Shown here: positions 54,842-64,000 of the stretch, one piece after another
Layout: each line of letters opens with the position of its first letter
Position numbering within the stretch: position 1 is the stretch's first letter
Assembly (NCBI GenBank): GCA_030220185.1
Contig: JASPKZ010003419.1
Span: 999,501 to 1,063,500 of the forward strand
Reading direction: 5' to 3'
Length of the DNA stretch: 64,000 nucleotides
From: Diploptera punctata
Taxonomy: Eukaryota > Arthropoda > Insecta > Blattodea > Blaberidae
Notes under the pieces: generated by a model
What the model saw: only the letters and a program-made list of their open reading frames with translations
What the model was told of the DNA's origin: nothing
Database searches by the model: none
Position numbers and translations under genes: made by a program

Positions 54842-55518
54842 CCGGGCTTCCAATATAAATCCGGACCGGCCTCACGTGGTTTCACCCGTCAGGCACCACT
54901 CTCTCCTCGTCCGCATTTCACTCTGCCAGCCGCTCGTCCTTGAACTAGTCAGTTTACTATCGTTCGACAAGATGAGACGTCAGCTGACATTAGAGCAGCG
55001 CATTTATGTGTGTAAATGTTATTATAAATACGAATCAGCTCGTCGCGTTCGCGAGGAATTTATTCGGAACTTCCCTGGACAATTACCTCCTTCCAGATCG
55101 ACAATCCACGATCTTGTGACTAAATTTGAGACCACTGGTTCAGTACAAAATAAGAAACACACGCGAAGGCGTACGGTTCTCACCGAAGAAAAATTAGACG
55201 AAATTGGCGAAAATTTGGAACGTTCACCACAAAAACCATTACCGAAATTAGCACAACATGTTGGGATTTCAGTATCTTCTGCACATACAGCAACAAAATT
55301 GTTAAAACTCAAACCTTACAAGTGTACACGTGTTCATTGTCTAAACCAAGGTGATCCCATAGCACGTGTGCGGGAGGACAACATTTCCAGCATTTTCTAT
55401 AAGGTAAGAAACAGTTCAAGGACGGGTGGCAAGCAGGGTGAATTGCGGGAGGAAGAGACAGCACTGCGTGCCGGGTGAAACTCCGTGAGGCCGGTCCGGT
55501 TTTATATTGGAAGCCCGT
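54842..55518 (+). mobile_element. Internally deleted Tc1/mariner-type element with HTH (DUF4817-like) half-transposase
   Basis: Inverted ends of 46 bp starting CGGGCTTCCAATATAAA (54843-54888; right arm 55472-55517) with about four differences. ATAAT occurs just outside both ends. Between them lies only the DNA-binding half of a transposase. Confidence 0.85.
54972..55378 (+). pseudogene. Transposase N-terminal DNA-binding region, catalytic domain lost
   Basis: From the ATG at 54972 the frame gives about 135 residues. A first helix-turn-helix reads L-T-L-E-Q-R-I-Y-V-C-K-C-Y-Y to P-S-R-S-T-I-H-D-L-V-T-K-F-E-T-T-G-S-V (residues 4-55). A basic linker K-K-H-T-R-R-R-T follows, and then a second helix-turn-helix, L-P-K-L-A-Q-H-V-G-I-S-V-S-S-A. 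This architecture is that of DUF4817-type insect transposases of the IS630/Tc1/mariner group, where it would bind the element ends. The DDE domain is absent; the frame runs on into unrelated codons to 55478. Confidence 0.75.
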
Positions 55519-55692
55519 TATAATTTCCCATCATCATCGTTATCATTATCAGCATCATCCTTCATCGGTGTGAAACGCAACGGGAAGCTACCGCATATGT
55601 AATTCCCTAGTAAAACTGAAAAAGATACCATGAAAATGCTATGACTAGAGAAAGATCTGCCCTCGGTCAGAATTACTATGGATGGATGGATA
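55519..55692 (+). mobile_element. SINE S2, 3' half
   Basis: CATCATCATCGTTATCATTA module to CAGAATTACTATGGATGGATGG, diverged. Confidence 0.75.
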
Positions 55693-56034
55693 CACATCTA
55701 ATACGTCTTCCTCCGAGGAGTGATTTTGGAAATAAACAGGATAAAAATCCTACAAATTATGAATATTGAATCTCCAAATATTTTGAAACCCTATTTGGCC
55801 ACAAAGGCATGTTAGGGTTGTAGCTTACTATAACAATATCATACTATACATTGTGAAACAGAAATAATATCTTATGGTTTTGAATGAGTGTTATGAATTA
55901 CATAAATCATCTGTAAGTGTCTTAGAAAATACTACATATTGTTATGAATGTTCATAAAATGTTTATAATAATTTTGGTTCTTAAAAATCACTTCACACAT
56001 TGAGGCAGAAGCCTACAAATTACGAATAATAAAA
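55693..56034. other. Unassigned sequence
   Basis: Nothing recognised. Confidence 0.3.
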
Positions 56035-56059
56035 TATAATAATAATAATAATAATAATA

Positions 56060-56106
<47 letters not shown>

Positions 56107-56370
56107 GAAATAATAATAAAAATAATAATAATAAAATAATAATAATAAAATAATAATAATAATAATAATAATAATGATAATAATAATGATGAAATAATAA
56201 TGATAATAAATAATAATGATAATAAAAATGATAATAAAAATATAATAATAATAAATAATAATAAAAACTAATACTAATAATAATAAATAATAATAATAAA
56301 ATAAAATAATAATATTAATAAAAATAATAAAAAAATAATAACAATAAAAAAAATAATAATAAAAATAATG

Positions 56371-56401
<31 letters not shown>

Positions 56402-56579
56402 TAATAGTAGTAATAATAAAAATAGTAGTAGTAATAATAATAATAATAATAATAAATAATAATAATAATATTAATAATAATAATAATACAAAATAATAAT
56501 AATAATGATAATGAAAGGAATGATGTTAAAAATAATAATAATATTAATAAAAATAGTAAAAATAATAATAATAATAATG

Positions 56580-56640
<61 letters not shown>

Positions 56641-56642
56641 GG
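56035..56642. repeat. 600 bp imperfect (AAT)n array
   Basis: AAT and AAAT units with many small interruptions. The last 65 bp are pure AAT. Confidence 0.95.
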
Positions 56643-57049
56643 ATAGATACTACGTTCAATAACTGAGCTAAGTATTCTCCTACGAATTTTCTTTTCTCAC
56701 ATTGTACATTTCACTTTAAAATATACAGAGTGATTCAGTAAAAGCGTGGAAATCGTTCTAGTGGCCGCAGTTTTTATTTCCCCGCAACGAAACTGGAAAC
56801 AGATATTTCATTAATAAAGGAAATACATATTTCCTAAACCAGCAAAATCGGACCTTAAATTCAACTTCCTTTCGTTTGTGCGCGACGGACTTTTTTTTAT
56901 TGCATACAATTCCTACCTCCATATTCATCCCAGTTCTACACATGTGTTTGTCTTTACTATCGCTATCTCGCTTTCCCACTGGTCTTCTTCCTCACATTGT
57001 TTGACTTGGCACCTATTAAATTGTAAATATTATAATATTATCATTACAG
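56643..57049. other. Upstream flank or 5' intron of the lipocalin gene
   Basis: TATTATCATTACAG (57036-57049) is a splice-acceptor-like end 4 bp before the lipocalin ATG, so an untranslated first exon probably lies further upstream. TATACAGAGTGATTCAGTAA (56729-56748) resembles a mariner-type end. No TATA-type promoter can be asserted. Confidence 0.4.
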
Positions 57050-57053
57050 GGTC

Positions 57054-57188
57054 ATGAAGCTACAGGCGAGAATACTGGTAATATGTGCGGTAGCTCAGCT
57101 GGTACCGGCCACTGAAGATACTAGCGACACCTGTGTTATTGGTAATGGAAAACATCTCACGGAGACTAAAACAATCAATTTATCTCAG
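57054..57188 (+). CDS. Lipocalin coding exon 1
   Basis: 45 codons with the start ATG at 57054, signal peptide and first cysteine (residue 27). Donor CAG/GTAAGT at 57189, phase 0. The ATG context (GGTCATGA) follows an acceptor-like CAG by 4 bp. Confidence 0.85.
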
Positions 57189-60100
57189 GTAAGTAAAAGT
57201 AACACATAATGGAACTGTTCACATGTCGCAGGAACACGCTTGTACAGCCCCTAGAAGTCTGTGATACTTATTCTGAAACAGTCCGTATATTGCTATTTTA
57301 GTCAGTTACCACTGTTGGTGAAACCGACCCTAAGACTAAAATGCCAATATACAGAGTGAAAATTATTTAAACCGACAAACTCTGGGAGGTTGTAGGGGAC
57401 ACCAAAACAAATATTTTTCCCTAATGCCATTTTTTCCTATGAGGATTATTTAAACCGGTAGAGGGCGTATTACGCTCTTCAGTTGTCATGATTGCAACTA
57501 CTGTTGACGGTAGGAATTGTTTTGTCCACCAGTATAATAGTGAATTGTATCTGTTTACTAACGGAGCGATACACCTGGAGTGAATACACTGATATGTGTG
57601 GGCCGGTGTTGTTGGGGACTGTTTAATTGGGACATATCTCCTACCTAGGCAATTAAATGGCAGACACTATTACAATTCTCTCGCCAGAGCATTGCCAGAA
57701 TTGCTGGAAGACGCCCCGCTACCTACAAGACAACGCATTTGGTTCCAACATGACGGGGCGCCGGCACATTTCAGTCGTCGTATGCGTGGACTCTTGAACC
57801 AACGGTTTTCAGAAAAGTTGATTGGCAGAGGTGGTCCTGTACCATGGCCTTCTCGACCCCCAGATATGACTCCTTTGGATTTTTTGTGTGGAGAGAGATG
57901 CGCAACCGTGTTTGCACAACTCCTGTTGCATCAGAAAAGGATCTGGTTGCCCGGATAGTAGCAGCAGCAGGAGCAATTAACGATACTCCTGGAGTTTTTG
58001 CCCGTGTTAGACAGAACAGGATCCGCCGGTGTAACCTTTGTTTACTTGTCAATGGAGGCATTTTTGAACCTCTACTGTAATTTAAGTAATTTCGTAGTGT
58101 TAATGTGTTGTCTTTTGGTAATAAAAAATGTAAAAGTGTTTGTTGATTTAATTAATTTGCCGCCAGAGAAATCTTCCTCTGCCGGTTTAAATAATCCTCA
58201 TAGGAAAAAATGGCATTAGGGAAAACTATTTGTTTTGGTGTCCCCTACAACCTCCCATAGTTTGTCGGTTTAAATAGTTTTCACACTGTATAACTCATGT
58301 ATATCCGCTTTGTTTCAAACCACCGTATTGCATAACGTTATAACATTCCGTGTATATTTCCAGTTAGAAGGTAATTGGTACACCCTGTATGTGATACCCA
58401 AGTTCCTGCCTTCATTCATCTCGTGCAGTGGTTACACCATGAAAAAGATTTCGGAGAACAGGTTCGATGTGCAGTACACCTACTATAACCAGAGGTCAGT
58501 ATAGTTCCTGTCGTGTGCTGCAGTCAGTTATCCACATTATTCTAACAAGAGGTGTTTTTCTGAAAAATCAAGAGCCACAAAGTCGCGAGTGATTTTGTCC
58601 AATGAAAAACTCAACCTCGCGTTGGATTTGTAGTGACTATTTAGCGAATAATACAACATTAGAAGCTAAAAATAATTATAATGTTTAATATTTACCAAAT
58701 GTGAGGTTATGTATTCTGACCTTACTTCTAAGCCGGCTGTATAGTTATAAATAGCATATCTTTACTGTTATATCTCTTTGGGCTTGGCAAAAATCAATAA
58801 CGGATTATTGTATGAGAAATAAATATTAACAATAATGCAGATTCATTATACAAAATTTAATGAATTTTTAGAGCAACAGAACTTTTTTTTTGTAATTTTT
58901 GAAGTTGTTTCCTTTTGGCATTTCGTGCTGTACCATATTGACTATTTAACTCATGCCCCAAATGGGAGTCAATGACCAATCACGTTTCAATGATTTCTGT
59001 ATTACAACCAATCAGAGACGTGTTTCACGAAATAATTATCAACGTTAGGATTATCATATATTAAGCAAAGCTCCTCCTTTTTAATATTCTGAACAGGTCT
59101 GACCGTTATTTTGCAGTGACTGAGCCTATAACAAATACGGCTACCAGATTGTATATAATAGTGCTTACATGTCAACATTTGTAGCAATTGATTATACCAC
59201 CAAAAAAAGAAACCACTGTTTGCACTTTCTTAAATGTATACGACATCAAAAATGAATTAATATACAGATTGATGTGTTTCATTTTTTCTCCACTAGAGAG
59301 CATTCTTACAATATTGCGTTCCTTTGGCAATAAATAGTATGATCTGGTTGCAGTGATAAACAAAAGAAGCAGTAGAAAGCGTAGGCTACCTATCGTTTCT
59401 CATTAGTTTTCAACATCACCGTTTACTTTAAATATAAAAATATTTTTAAATAACTGTAGTTAAATAATGATTTGTGAGTAAACAGCTTTATTTTATTCGT
59501 TAAATAGTCCTAACAAATGCCACTCTTGATTTCCAAATTCTCTAGATAAATTCACTCCTCACTTCGTGAGTCGTGAATTTATCGATAATTTGGAAATCAC
59601 TCGTGGCATTACTTATGATAGTACATTGTTCAATCAATATCCTCGTCAAAGAAGTTAACTTGCGTAGATATCTCTAATTACGAACAGGAAGAGGCACGAT
59701 TATCAACAGGAAGAGGCACGATTATCAACAGGAAGAGGCACGATTATCAACAGGAAGAGGCACGATTATCAACAGGAAGAGGCACGATTATCAACAGGAA
59801 GAGGCACGATTATCAACAGGAAGAGGCACGATTATCAACAGGAAGAGGCACGATTATCAACAGGAAGAGGCACGATTATCAACAGGAAGAGGCACGATTA
59901 TCAACAGGAAGAGGCACGATTATCAACAGGAAGAGGCACGATTATCAACAGGAAGAGGCACGATTATCAACAGGAAGAGGTACGATTATCAACAGGAAGA
60001 GGCACTATTATCGGTCTGAGTTAAATAGTCAGTTTAACTTAACTTCGAGTCACTTCTAAGTACAAATTTACAATTGAAACATCTCTTCAGTAATAACAGA

Positions 60101-60883
60101 TGAGTTGACTTTTTAAGTCAGTTAGTAGTACCAATTTGCCTCTTGTTTCCCCAAGTACGACAATGACGTCACAGACGCACTAGTTAAGAGTGCGCGAGAT
60201 ATACACCGTGTCCATAAAGTCTTTCCAACATTTCAACTTTCTACAAGATAAAAACTATAAAAGTTATAGAAGTGTGGTTTGTGGCAAATGCAAGACAAAC
60301 TCTCAAAGTTTTTTTTGTTTGTTTTAGATATAATCTACAATGACATCAGAAAGTGCAATATGTTTTATGGTACCATGATATTATAACGAATAGACTCATT
60401 GTACCATATCTACCGAATTAGATATTTTGCGGGCGACAAGAGGTGCAACATGTGGAAGTACATTGACATTACTTTACAAACTTTGAGAGTTTGTCTTTCA
60501 TCTGTCACAAACCACACAACTCTAACTTTTATAGTTTTCATCTTATAGCATGTTGTAATGCTGGAAAGACTTTATTGACACGGAGTACATTTCATCGGAA
60601 TGTTCCCATAACACAGTGTTTTCTGGGGAAAATTAAAATACCAAATTTAATTTCCGAATCGCCCTCGTAAAAAAATCACTTTGAGAGGAATGGATTGAAA
60701 ATATTGCAATAACCCCAAATCCAGTAACGTTATATAGAATTTGGTAAAAACAGAGCTGCACTAACTGAAGTTTGGTTCAATTACAGCACTAAATCACGTC
60801 ATTCGGCCAGAGCTACTTTCAAGTACATAAACAAAGCGCTGAGACACTACTATCCTGATCAAGGTAAGACACGTGGTCCGTAT

Positions 60884-60947
<64 letters not shown>

Positions 60948-61260
60948 CGGTAGGCCTATATACAGAGTGAACATAAAATCCCTATCCAGTGAAAACGACC
61001 GATTATGTCAAATTTATTAACTCAGGCTCTCACGGCCGAAGTTATTATGATGATCTTGTAGAAGATTTCCGGGCTGTTGGCCGTGGTCTTGAGGCTTGTA
61101 GTTCTCCGACGTTACGCCAGAGACTGCGTCCGGCATCCTCAAGGGTTGTCTTGAGACTGGCAATTTTGTCGACTGCCTGCCCTATTTATACATTTATCCG
61201 CGACGTGTTCACTGCGCGGTCCGTTACTTCGTAAATTGTATCTGCCTTCTGGTTGGTTAG

Positions 61261-61325
<65 letters not shown>

Positions 61326-61421
61326 GCTTTATTTTACCTGGCAGAGTTAAGGCCTTAAGGCCTTGTCTACCACTCAACCAGGTTTAAAAAAAATACAAAA
61401 GAAAAGTCTTAAATCTAAATT

Positions 61422-61468
<47 letters not shown>

Positions 61469-63585
61469 GATTACAAGTTATGAATACAATACAATTAATA
61501 TTTATAATGTATTTTGATTTACTCTAAATTTAACGAATTAAATATATAATATGTACAAGATATATAAAAAAACGAGGAAAAGATTAATGACATAGTATAA
61601 CATTAAATAAATAGAGAAAAATTAATTATTAGACAACAGGTAACTGTATAAGCGTGACTTAAAGGTGCCAAGTGTGCGGCAACCCCTGATATCTTGAGGA
61701 AGGAGATTCCAGGAGCGGGCGGAGGCTACTGTGAAGGAAGAAGAATACTAGGAAGTGCTATGAAGAGGAATTGTTAGCAGACTGCTATCTTGTGACCTAG
61801 TGTCAATATTGTGGTAGGAGGATAACTTCTCAAATCTGGACGCCAGGTAAGTAGGAATGTAGGAATTCAGAAGCTTGAAAAGTAGCGAAAGAGAGTGCAA
61901 TTTACGTCTGTCAGTAAGGCGGAGCCAAGAGAGGTTATTAAAGTGTTCGGAAATATGGTCATAACGCCGGATATTGAAAATGAATCGAACGCAAGCATTA
62001 TGAACACGCTGCAGTCTCTGCGACAAGTCATAGTTTAGATCATTATATATAATGTCACAATATCGAAGTGTGGTAAAACAAGATTCTGCACTAGGATTTG
62101 TTTTAACGAAACTGGGAGAAAATTCTTTAAACGTCTAAGATAATGTAAGATGGAGAAAGTCTTTTTACATATGTGTTTCACTTGTGTTTGCCAGGTTAAA
62201 TTTGCGTCTAGATGTAGTCCAAGATCTATTACTGAAGAAGAATAAGGGTCTTCCATTGCACCAATGAGGTGGCTGTCTGACATAAGCTCTCCGTTAATCC
62301 CTAAACTGAGCTAATGTTTCCAATCATTTCCTGTATAACCAACTTCCCTCAAATCATGGGTAATGTTATTGTCCCACCTCATTGTTGGTCTAGCAAGTGA
62401 CCGTTTTCACTCTGGTTTTCCTACAAGAAGCATCCATGCACCTCTTTCATCCCCCATACGTGCAACATGTTCTGCCCATCGCAGCCTACGATACTTAAAT
62501 GTTCTTACTATATCTGGCTTCCCTACAGTATTAATGCCTTTTGGAGGAAAATATCAAATGACTCCATCTGAAGGAAGTGCACAAAAAATGCCTGTTTTGA
62601 TAGGAAATGCTAATACAGTTAGTTTAGTTTCTTGGGGATTTCATCCTGAAGTATCTACTTGGATATATATCATGTAGCTCGCTATTATGCAGTCTTCTCC
62701 ATTCACCTGTCTGTTCATCTTTTTTGTAGCAAATTTTTTTCCTAAGAACTTTATTCTCATATATTCGTAATCTCCTTTCCTCCCTCAAAATAAGAGTCCA
62801 TGTTTCACATCCATACAATATAACTGGTAGAATAACAGTTTTATATGTATAAATATGTCAATTAAAACTTGGACATCTTTAATTTTTAGAAGTTTTATTT
62901 TAACATCTTTTTTTGGCTTGTTAGAGTTAAAATTGTAATAAATTTGATTCTTCATTATTTACGCTATACTTCAATAATATTTTTAATTGTGCAAGCATAT
63001 CAAATTTTATACTATTTTACGTTTCGTTGGTAGAGTGGAAGGGAATGCTGCCAGCTTAAATAAAGCATTATTATTATTACTATTATAATTATTATCATCA
63101 TTACATCCACCTCTGTGTCATGAGATAGCATGCTTCCTTGTCACGCAGCGGGCCCGGGTTCGATTCTCGGTCAGCACAAGCTTCTGGGCGAGGTTTTTCC
63201 TCACCTGTAAGGCAAATGTCGGGTAGCTTTAAGGTCCAAATGTTCCTGAACATCATCTGGCCATCACCAACATCATCATTAGCAGCTTTCATCGGTGTGG
63301 AAAGCAACGGGAAGCTACCACACCTAAAATTCCCTAGTAAAATTGTAAAGCATAGCATGGAAATGCTATGATTGCAGTGAATGACATGGCCTAGGCAGAA
63401 CACTATCGATACATATAATGTTATTATCATTATTATTATTATCATCATTATTGTTATTATTATTATCATCATTATTATTAGTATTATCATTATTATCATC
63501 ATTATTATTATTAGTATTATCATTATTATCATTATTATTATTATTAGTATTATCATTATTATTATTATTATTATCATCATTATTA

Positions 63586-63649
<64 letters not shown>

Positions 63650-63767
63650 GTTCTGTACAATGCTGTTGCAGTTCAGTTTGATGCGGATTATTTCCTATTG
63701 GCTACAGACTACGAAAACTTCATGCTAAACGGAGGATGCCCTAAAGGATGGGCGGGAATAGACAAAG
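57054..63767 (+). CDS. Lipocalin gene (secreted ligand-binding protein), four exons, 3' end outside window
   Basis: Four exons with GT/AG borders join in phases 0, 2, 1, 1 into 146 codons without a stop. Residues 1-20 form a signal peptide (K-L-Q-A-R-I-L-V-I-C-A-V-A). Residues 48-50 are the lipocalin G-N-W box, followed by Y-T-L-Y. Residues 126-128 are the T-D-Y box (L-L-A-T-D-Y-E-N-F). Cysteines 27, 66 and 137 fit conserved disulphide positions. Lipocalins are eight-stranded barrels that carry small hydrophobic molecules outside cells. The A-T-D-Y-E-N plus G-C-P context recalls the cockroach lipocalin allergens of the Bla g 4/Per a 4 kind, from which I infer a blattodean relative; orthology is not shown. 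About 30-50 C-terminal residues should follow beyond 64000. The introns are 1.2, 2.3 and 2.8 kb and full of mobile elements. Confidence 0.88.
57352..58288 (+). mobile_element. DD41D mariner-type element in lipocalin intron 1
   Basis: 937 bp with 107 bp inverted repeats (57352-57458 and 58182-58288, about six differences) and TA on both sides (57350-57351, 58289-58290). The N-terminal part of the transposase is deleted. Confidence 0.9.
57590..58080 (+). pseudogene. Transposase C-terminal half, frameshifted
   Basis: Reads V-W-A-G-V-V-G-D-C-L-I-G-T-Y, then I-W-F-Q-H-D-G-A-P-A-H-F with the second catalytic Asp, and P-S-R-P-P-D-M-T-P-L-D-F with the third. Forty-one residues separate these two Asp, the DD41D spacing reported for the rosa/Visitor mariner groups. 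Loss of one T in the T-run near 57880 shifts the frame; the C-terminus continues in the next register (57844-58080, ending G-G-I-F-E-P-L-L). The first catalytic Asp and the DNA-binding half are missing, so the element cannot mobilise itself. Confidence 0.85.
58364..58494 (+). CDS. Lipocalin coding exon 2
   Basis: Acceptor TATATTTCCAG, donor AGAG/GTCAGT. Encodes L-E-G-N-W-Y-T-L-Y-V-I-P to Y-T-Y-Y-N-Q, strands A and B of the barrel with the G-x-W box. Phase 2 exit. Confidence 0.92.
58500..58936. other. Lipocalin intron 2, left part, nothing recognised
   Basis: AT-rich intronic sequence without repeat assignment. Confidence 0.4.
58937..59632 (+). repeat. Repeat X, uninterrupted copy
   Basis: About 700 bp, reference copy of the family. 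It ends in a nearly perfect 98 bp palindrome (59514-59612; arms with TGATTTCCAAATT and AATTTGGAAATCA, centre CTTCGTGAG). The palindrome is kept in the 45832 copy and in part in the 1425 copy, so it belongs to the element. Confidence 0.8.
59683..60012 (+). repeat. 22 bp minisatellite, 15 units
   Basis: Exactly fifteen 22 bp units (AACAGGAAGAGGCACG plus ATTATC). Units 1-13 are identical, unit 14 has GGTACG and unit 15 GGCACT. Location: lipocalin intron 2. Confidence 0.97.
60204..60585. mobile_element. TA-flanked MITE, about 110 bp inverted repeats
   Basis: Ends CACCGTGTCCATAAAGTCTT and CTTTATTGACACGGAG with TA outside (60202-60203, 60586-60587). Arms about 60204-60310 and 60475-60585. Terminal bases and TA duplication are mariner-like. 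No coding. Confidence 0.85.
60787..60863 (+). CDS. Lipocalin coding exon 3
   Basis: Acceptor TTCAATTACAG, donor AAG/GTAAGA. 77 bp encoding T-K-S-R-H-S-A-R-A-T-F-K-Y to Y-Y-P-D-Q, a basic loop-strand segment. Entry and exit phases match exons 2 and 4. Confidence 0.82.
60893..60942. repeat. (TA)n microsatellite in lipocalin intron 3
   Basis: 25 TA dinucleotides starting 30 bp after the exon 3 donor. Confidence 0.95.
60960..61258. other. GC-richer intronic patch of unknown origin
   Basis: TACAGAGTGAACATAAAATC (60960-60979) looks like a mariner-type terminus. The following 250 bp (GGCTGTTGGCCGTGGTCTTG, GAGACTGCGTCCGGCATCC) differ in composition from the intron and have no ORF of value. Confidence 0.35.
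61263..62283 (-). pseudogene. CR1/Jockey-like LINE C-terminus with (ATT)n tail
   Basis: The minus strand reads D-L-G-L-H-L-D-A-N-L-T-W, K-I/F-S-I-L-H-Y-L-R-R-L-K, a P-H-F-D segment, a one-base frame break near 62040, then L-Q-R-V-H-N-A-C-V-R-F-I-F-N, W-L-R-L-T-D-R-R-K-L-H and S-Y-I-P-T-Y-L. This is the post-RT region of CR1/Jockey-type LINEs. Its 3' UTR ends in AATAAAGCTA, then (TTA)n at 61263-61325. An (AT)n tract lies at 61428-61465. Confidence 0.8.
62284..62845 (-). mobile_element. LINE-A fragment interrupted by a coding-like patch
   Basis: LINE-A at 62284-62521 (G-R-P to K-P-D segments) and 62671-62845 (L-H-D to Y-G-C-E-T-W). The extreme 3' end is missing on the left, and nine or so bases of LINE are replaced by the patch. 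Confidence 0.85.
62522..62670 (+). other. About 150 bp open coding-like insert, origin unknown
   Basis: On the + strand one frame is open for about 48 codons: V-L-M-P-F-G-G-K-Y-Q-M-T-P-S-E-G-S, then N-A-N-T-V-S-L-V-S-W-G-F-H-P. It matches none of the repeats here. There is no target duplication, tail or inverted end, so it looks like filler captured during break repair. Composition (Gly, Ser, Trp, Pro) suggests a real former protein. A capsid-type endogenous viral fragment or a host exon piece are both possible; I cannot decide. Confidence 0.5.
63104..63412 (+). mobile_element. SINE S2 in lipocalin intron 3
   Basis: Full-length, moderately diverged copy; B box GGGTTCGATTCTC. Followed by (ATT)n. 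Confidence 0.88.
63418..63650. repeat. (ATT)n/(ATC)n tract
   Basis: ATT units with ATC and AGT variants, ending 22 bp before the exon 4 acceptor, so it lies close to the expected branch-point region. Confidence 0.95.
63672..63767 (+). CDS. Lipocalin coding exon 4
   Basis: Acceptor ATGCTGTTGCAG, donor AAAG/GTAAGT. Encodes F-D-A-D-Y-F-L-L-A-T-D-Y-E-N-F to G-C-P-K-G-W-A-G-I-D-K. The alternative acceptor 5 bp downstream would give an immediate stop, which fixes the start. Confidence 0.9.
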
Positions 63768-64000
63768 GTAAGTACGGAATTTCCATAGACGTAAGAACGG
63801 TGTTCGCCAGGATTCGGTTTATGCCATGATGTGAATCTAATAACAGATGTTAGTAAGCAGTTCAACAGTCCTTCATTCCACACCGTCTCATTTCAGTACA
63901 GCTCTGTACAATTTTACGAAGAGACCGGAAAATTGATGATAACAGTAGTCCACCAAGTGGTCTAATAATCACAAAACATATTGCAGCGCCTAGCGATTGC
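63768..64000 (+). other. Lipocalin intron 4, possible next acceptor at the edge
   Basis: TATTGCAG at 63979-63986 could start another exon. The required phase would give A-P-S-D-C, but the pyrimidine tract is poor and the sequence ends after 14 bases. Confidence 0.25.

Noticed and set aside
59683..60012. Regular short repeats suggestive of a CRISPR array
   Set aside because: Units are strictly head to tail with no variable spacers, in a eukaryotic intron; a minisatellite.
63979..64000. Fifth lipocalin exon at the window edge
   Set aside because: Poor pyrimidine tract and only 14 bases visible; kept only as a possibility.

Overview
The window is eukaryotic, and most likely from a blattodean insect such as an American-cockroach-like species. 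That assignment is inferred from the repeat content and from a split lipocalin gene. There is no dense coding. Spliced exons with GT/AG borders lie in kilobases of AT-rich intron, and almost everything else is transposable-element debris with many (AAT)n, (ATT)n and (TA)n tracts.

Only one host gene is supported. It is a secreted lipocalin on the + strand at about 57054-63767+. Four coding exons (57054-57188, 58364-58494, 60787-60863, 63672-63767) join in consistent phase. They give a signal peptide, the lipocalin G-x-W box and the T-D-Y box, and the gene runs off the right edge. Its introns hold a broken DD41D mariner (intron 1); an unclassified repeat, a 15 x 22 bp minisatellite and a TA-flanked MITE (intron 2); and a CR1/Jockey-like LINE, an RTE-like LINE fragment carrying a foreign coding-like patch, a SINE and an (ATT)n tract (intron 3).

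The rest, 1-57000, is a repeat mosaic. The dominant family, here called LINE-A, is an RTE-like retrotransposon with a very short 3' UTR and a (TAAG)n or (TTAG)n tail. More than 25 fragments lie on both strands. The best copies are at 36508-37644 (+) and 40481-41542 (-). At least seven other LINE lineages are present: LINE-B, C, D, F, G and H (all RTE-like), an R1/I-like element (13535-14150), an R2-like element with a restriction-like endonuclease (49120-49750) and a CR1/Jockey-like element (61263-62283). Four tRNA-headed SINE families recur: S1 (about 400 bp), S2 (about 340 bp, the commonest), S3 (about 300 bp) and S4 (about 320 bp). DNA elements include Helitron-like elements with a CCGGG hairpin and CTAGT end, pogo/Tigger-like elements (TACAGTAAAACC ends), two TTAA-flanked MITEs, mariner-like elements and an 1100 bp element Z present twice.

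The most unusual structures are: (i) three foldback elements whose arms carry tRNA-like sequences with different anticodon-like loops but similar tails; (ii) hammerhead-ribozyme-like cores (CTGANGA, hairpin, GAAAC) in three otherwise different repeats; (iii) a three-deep nest at 39213-43166, where LINE-A sits in LINE-B, which sits in Z; (iv) a local templated insertion at 53728-53927; and (v) a roughly 150 bp open coding-like patch of unknown origin inside a LINE-A fragment at 62522-62670. Family names not fixed by clear motifs are my own labels.
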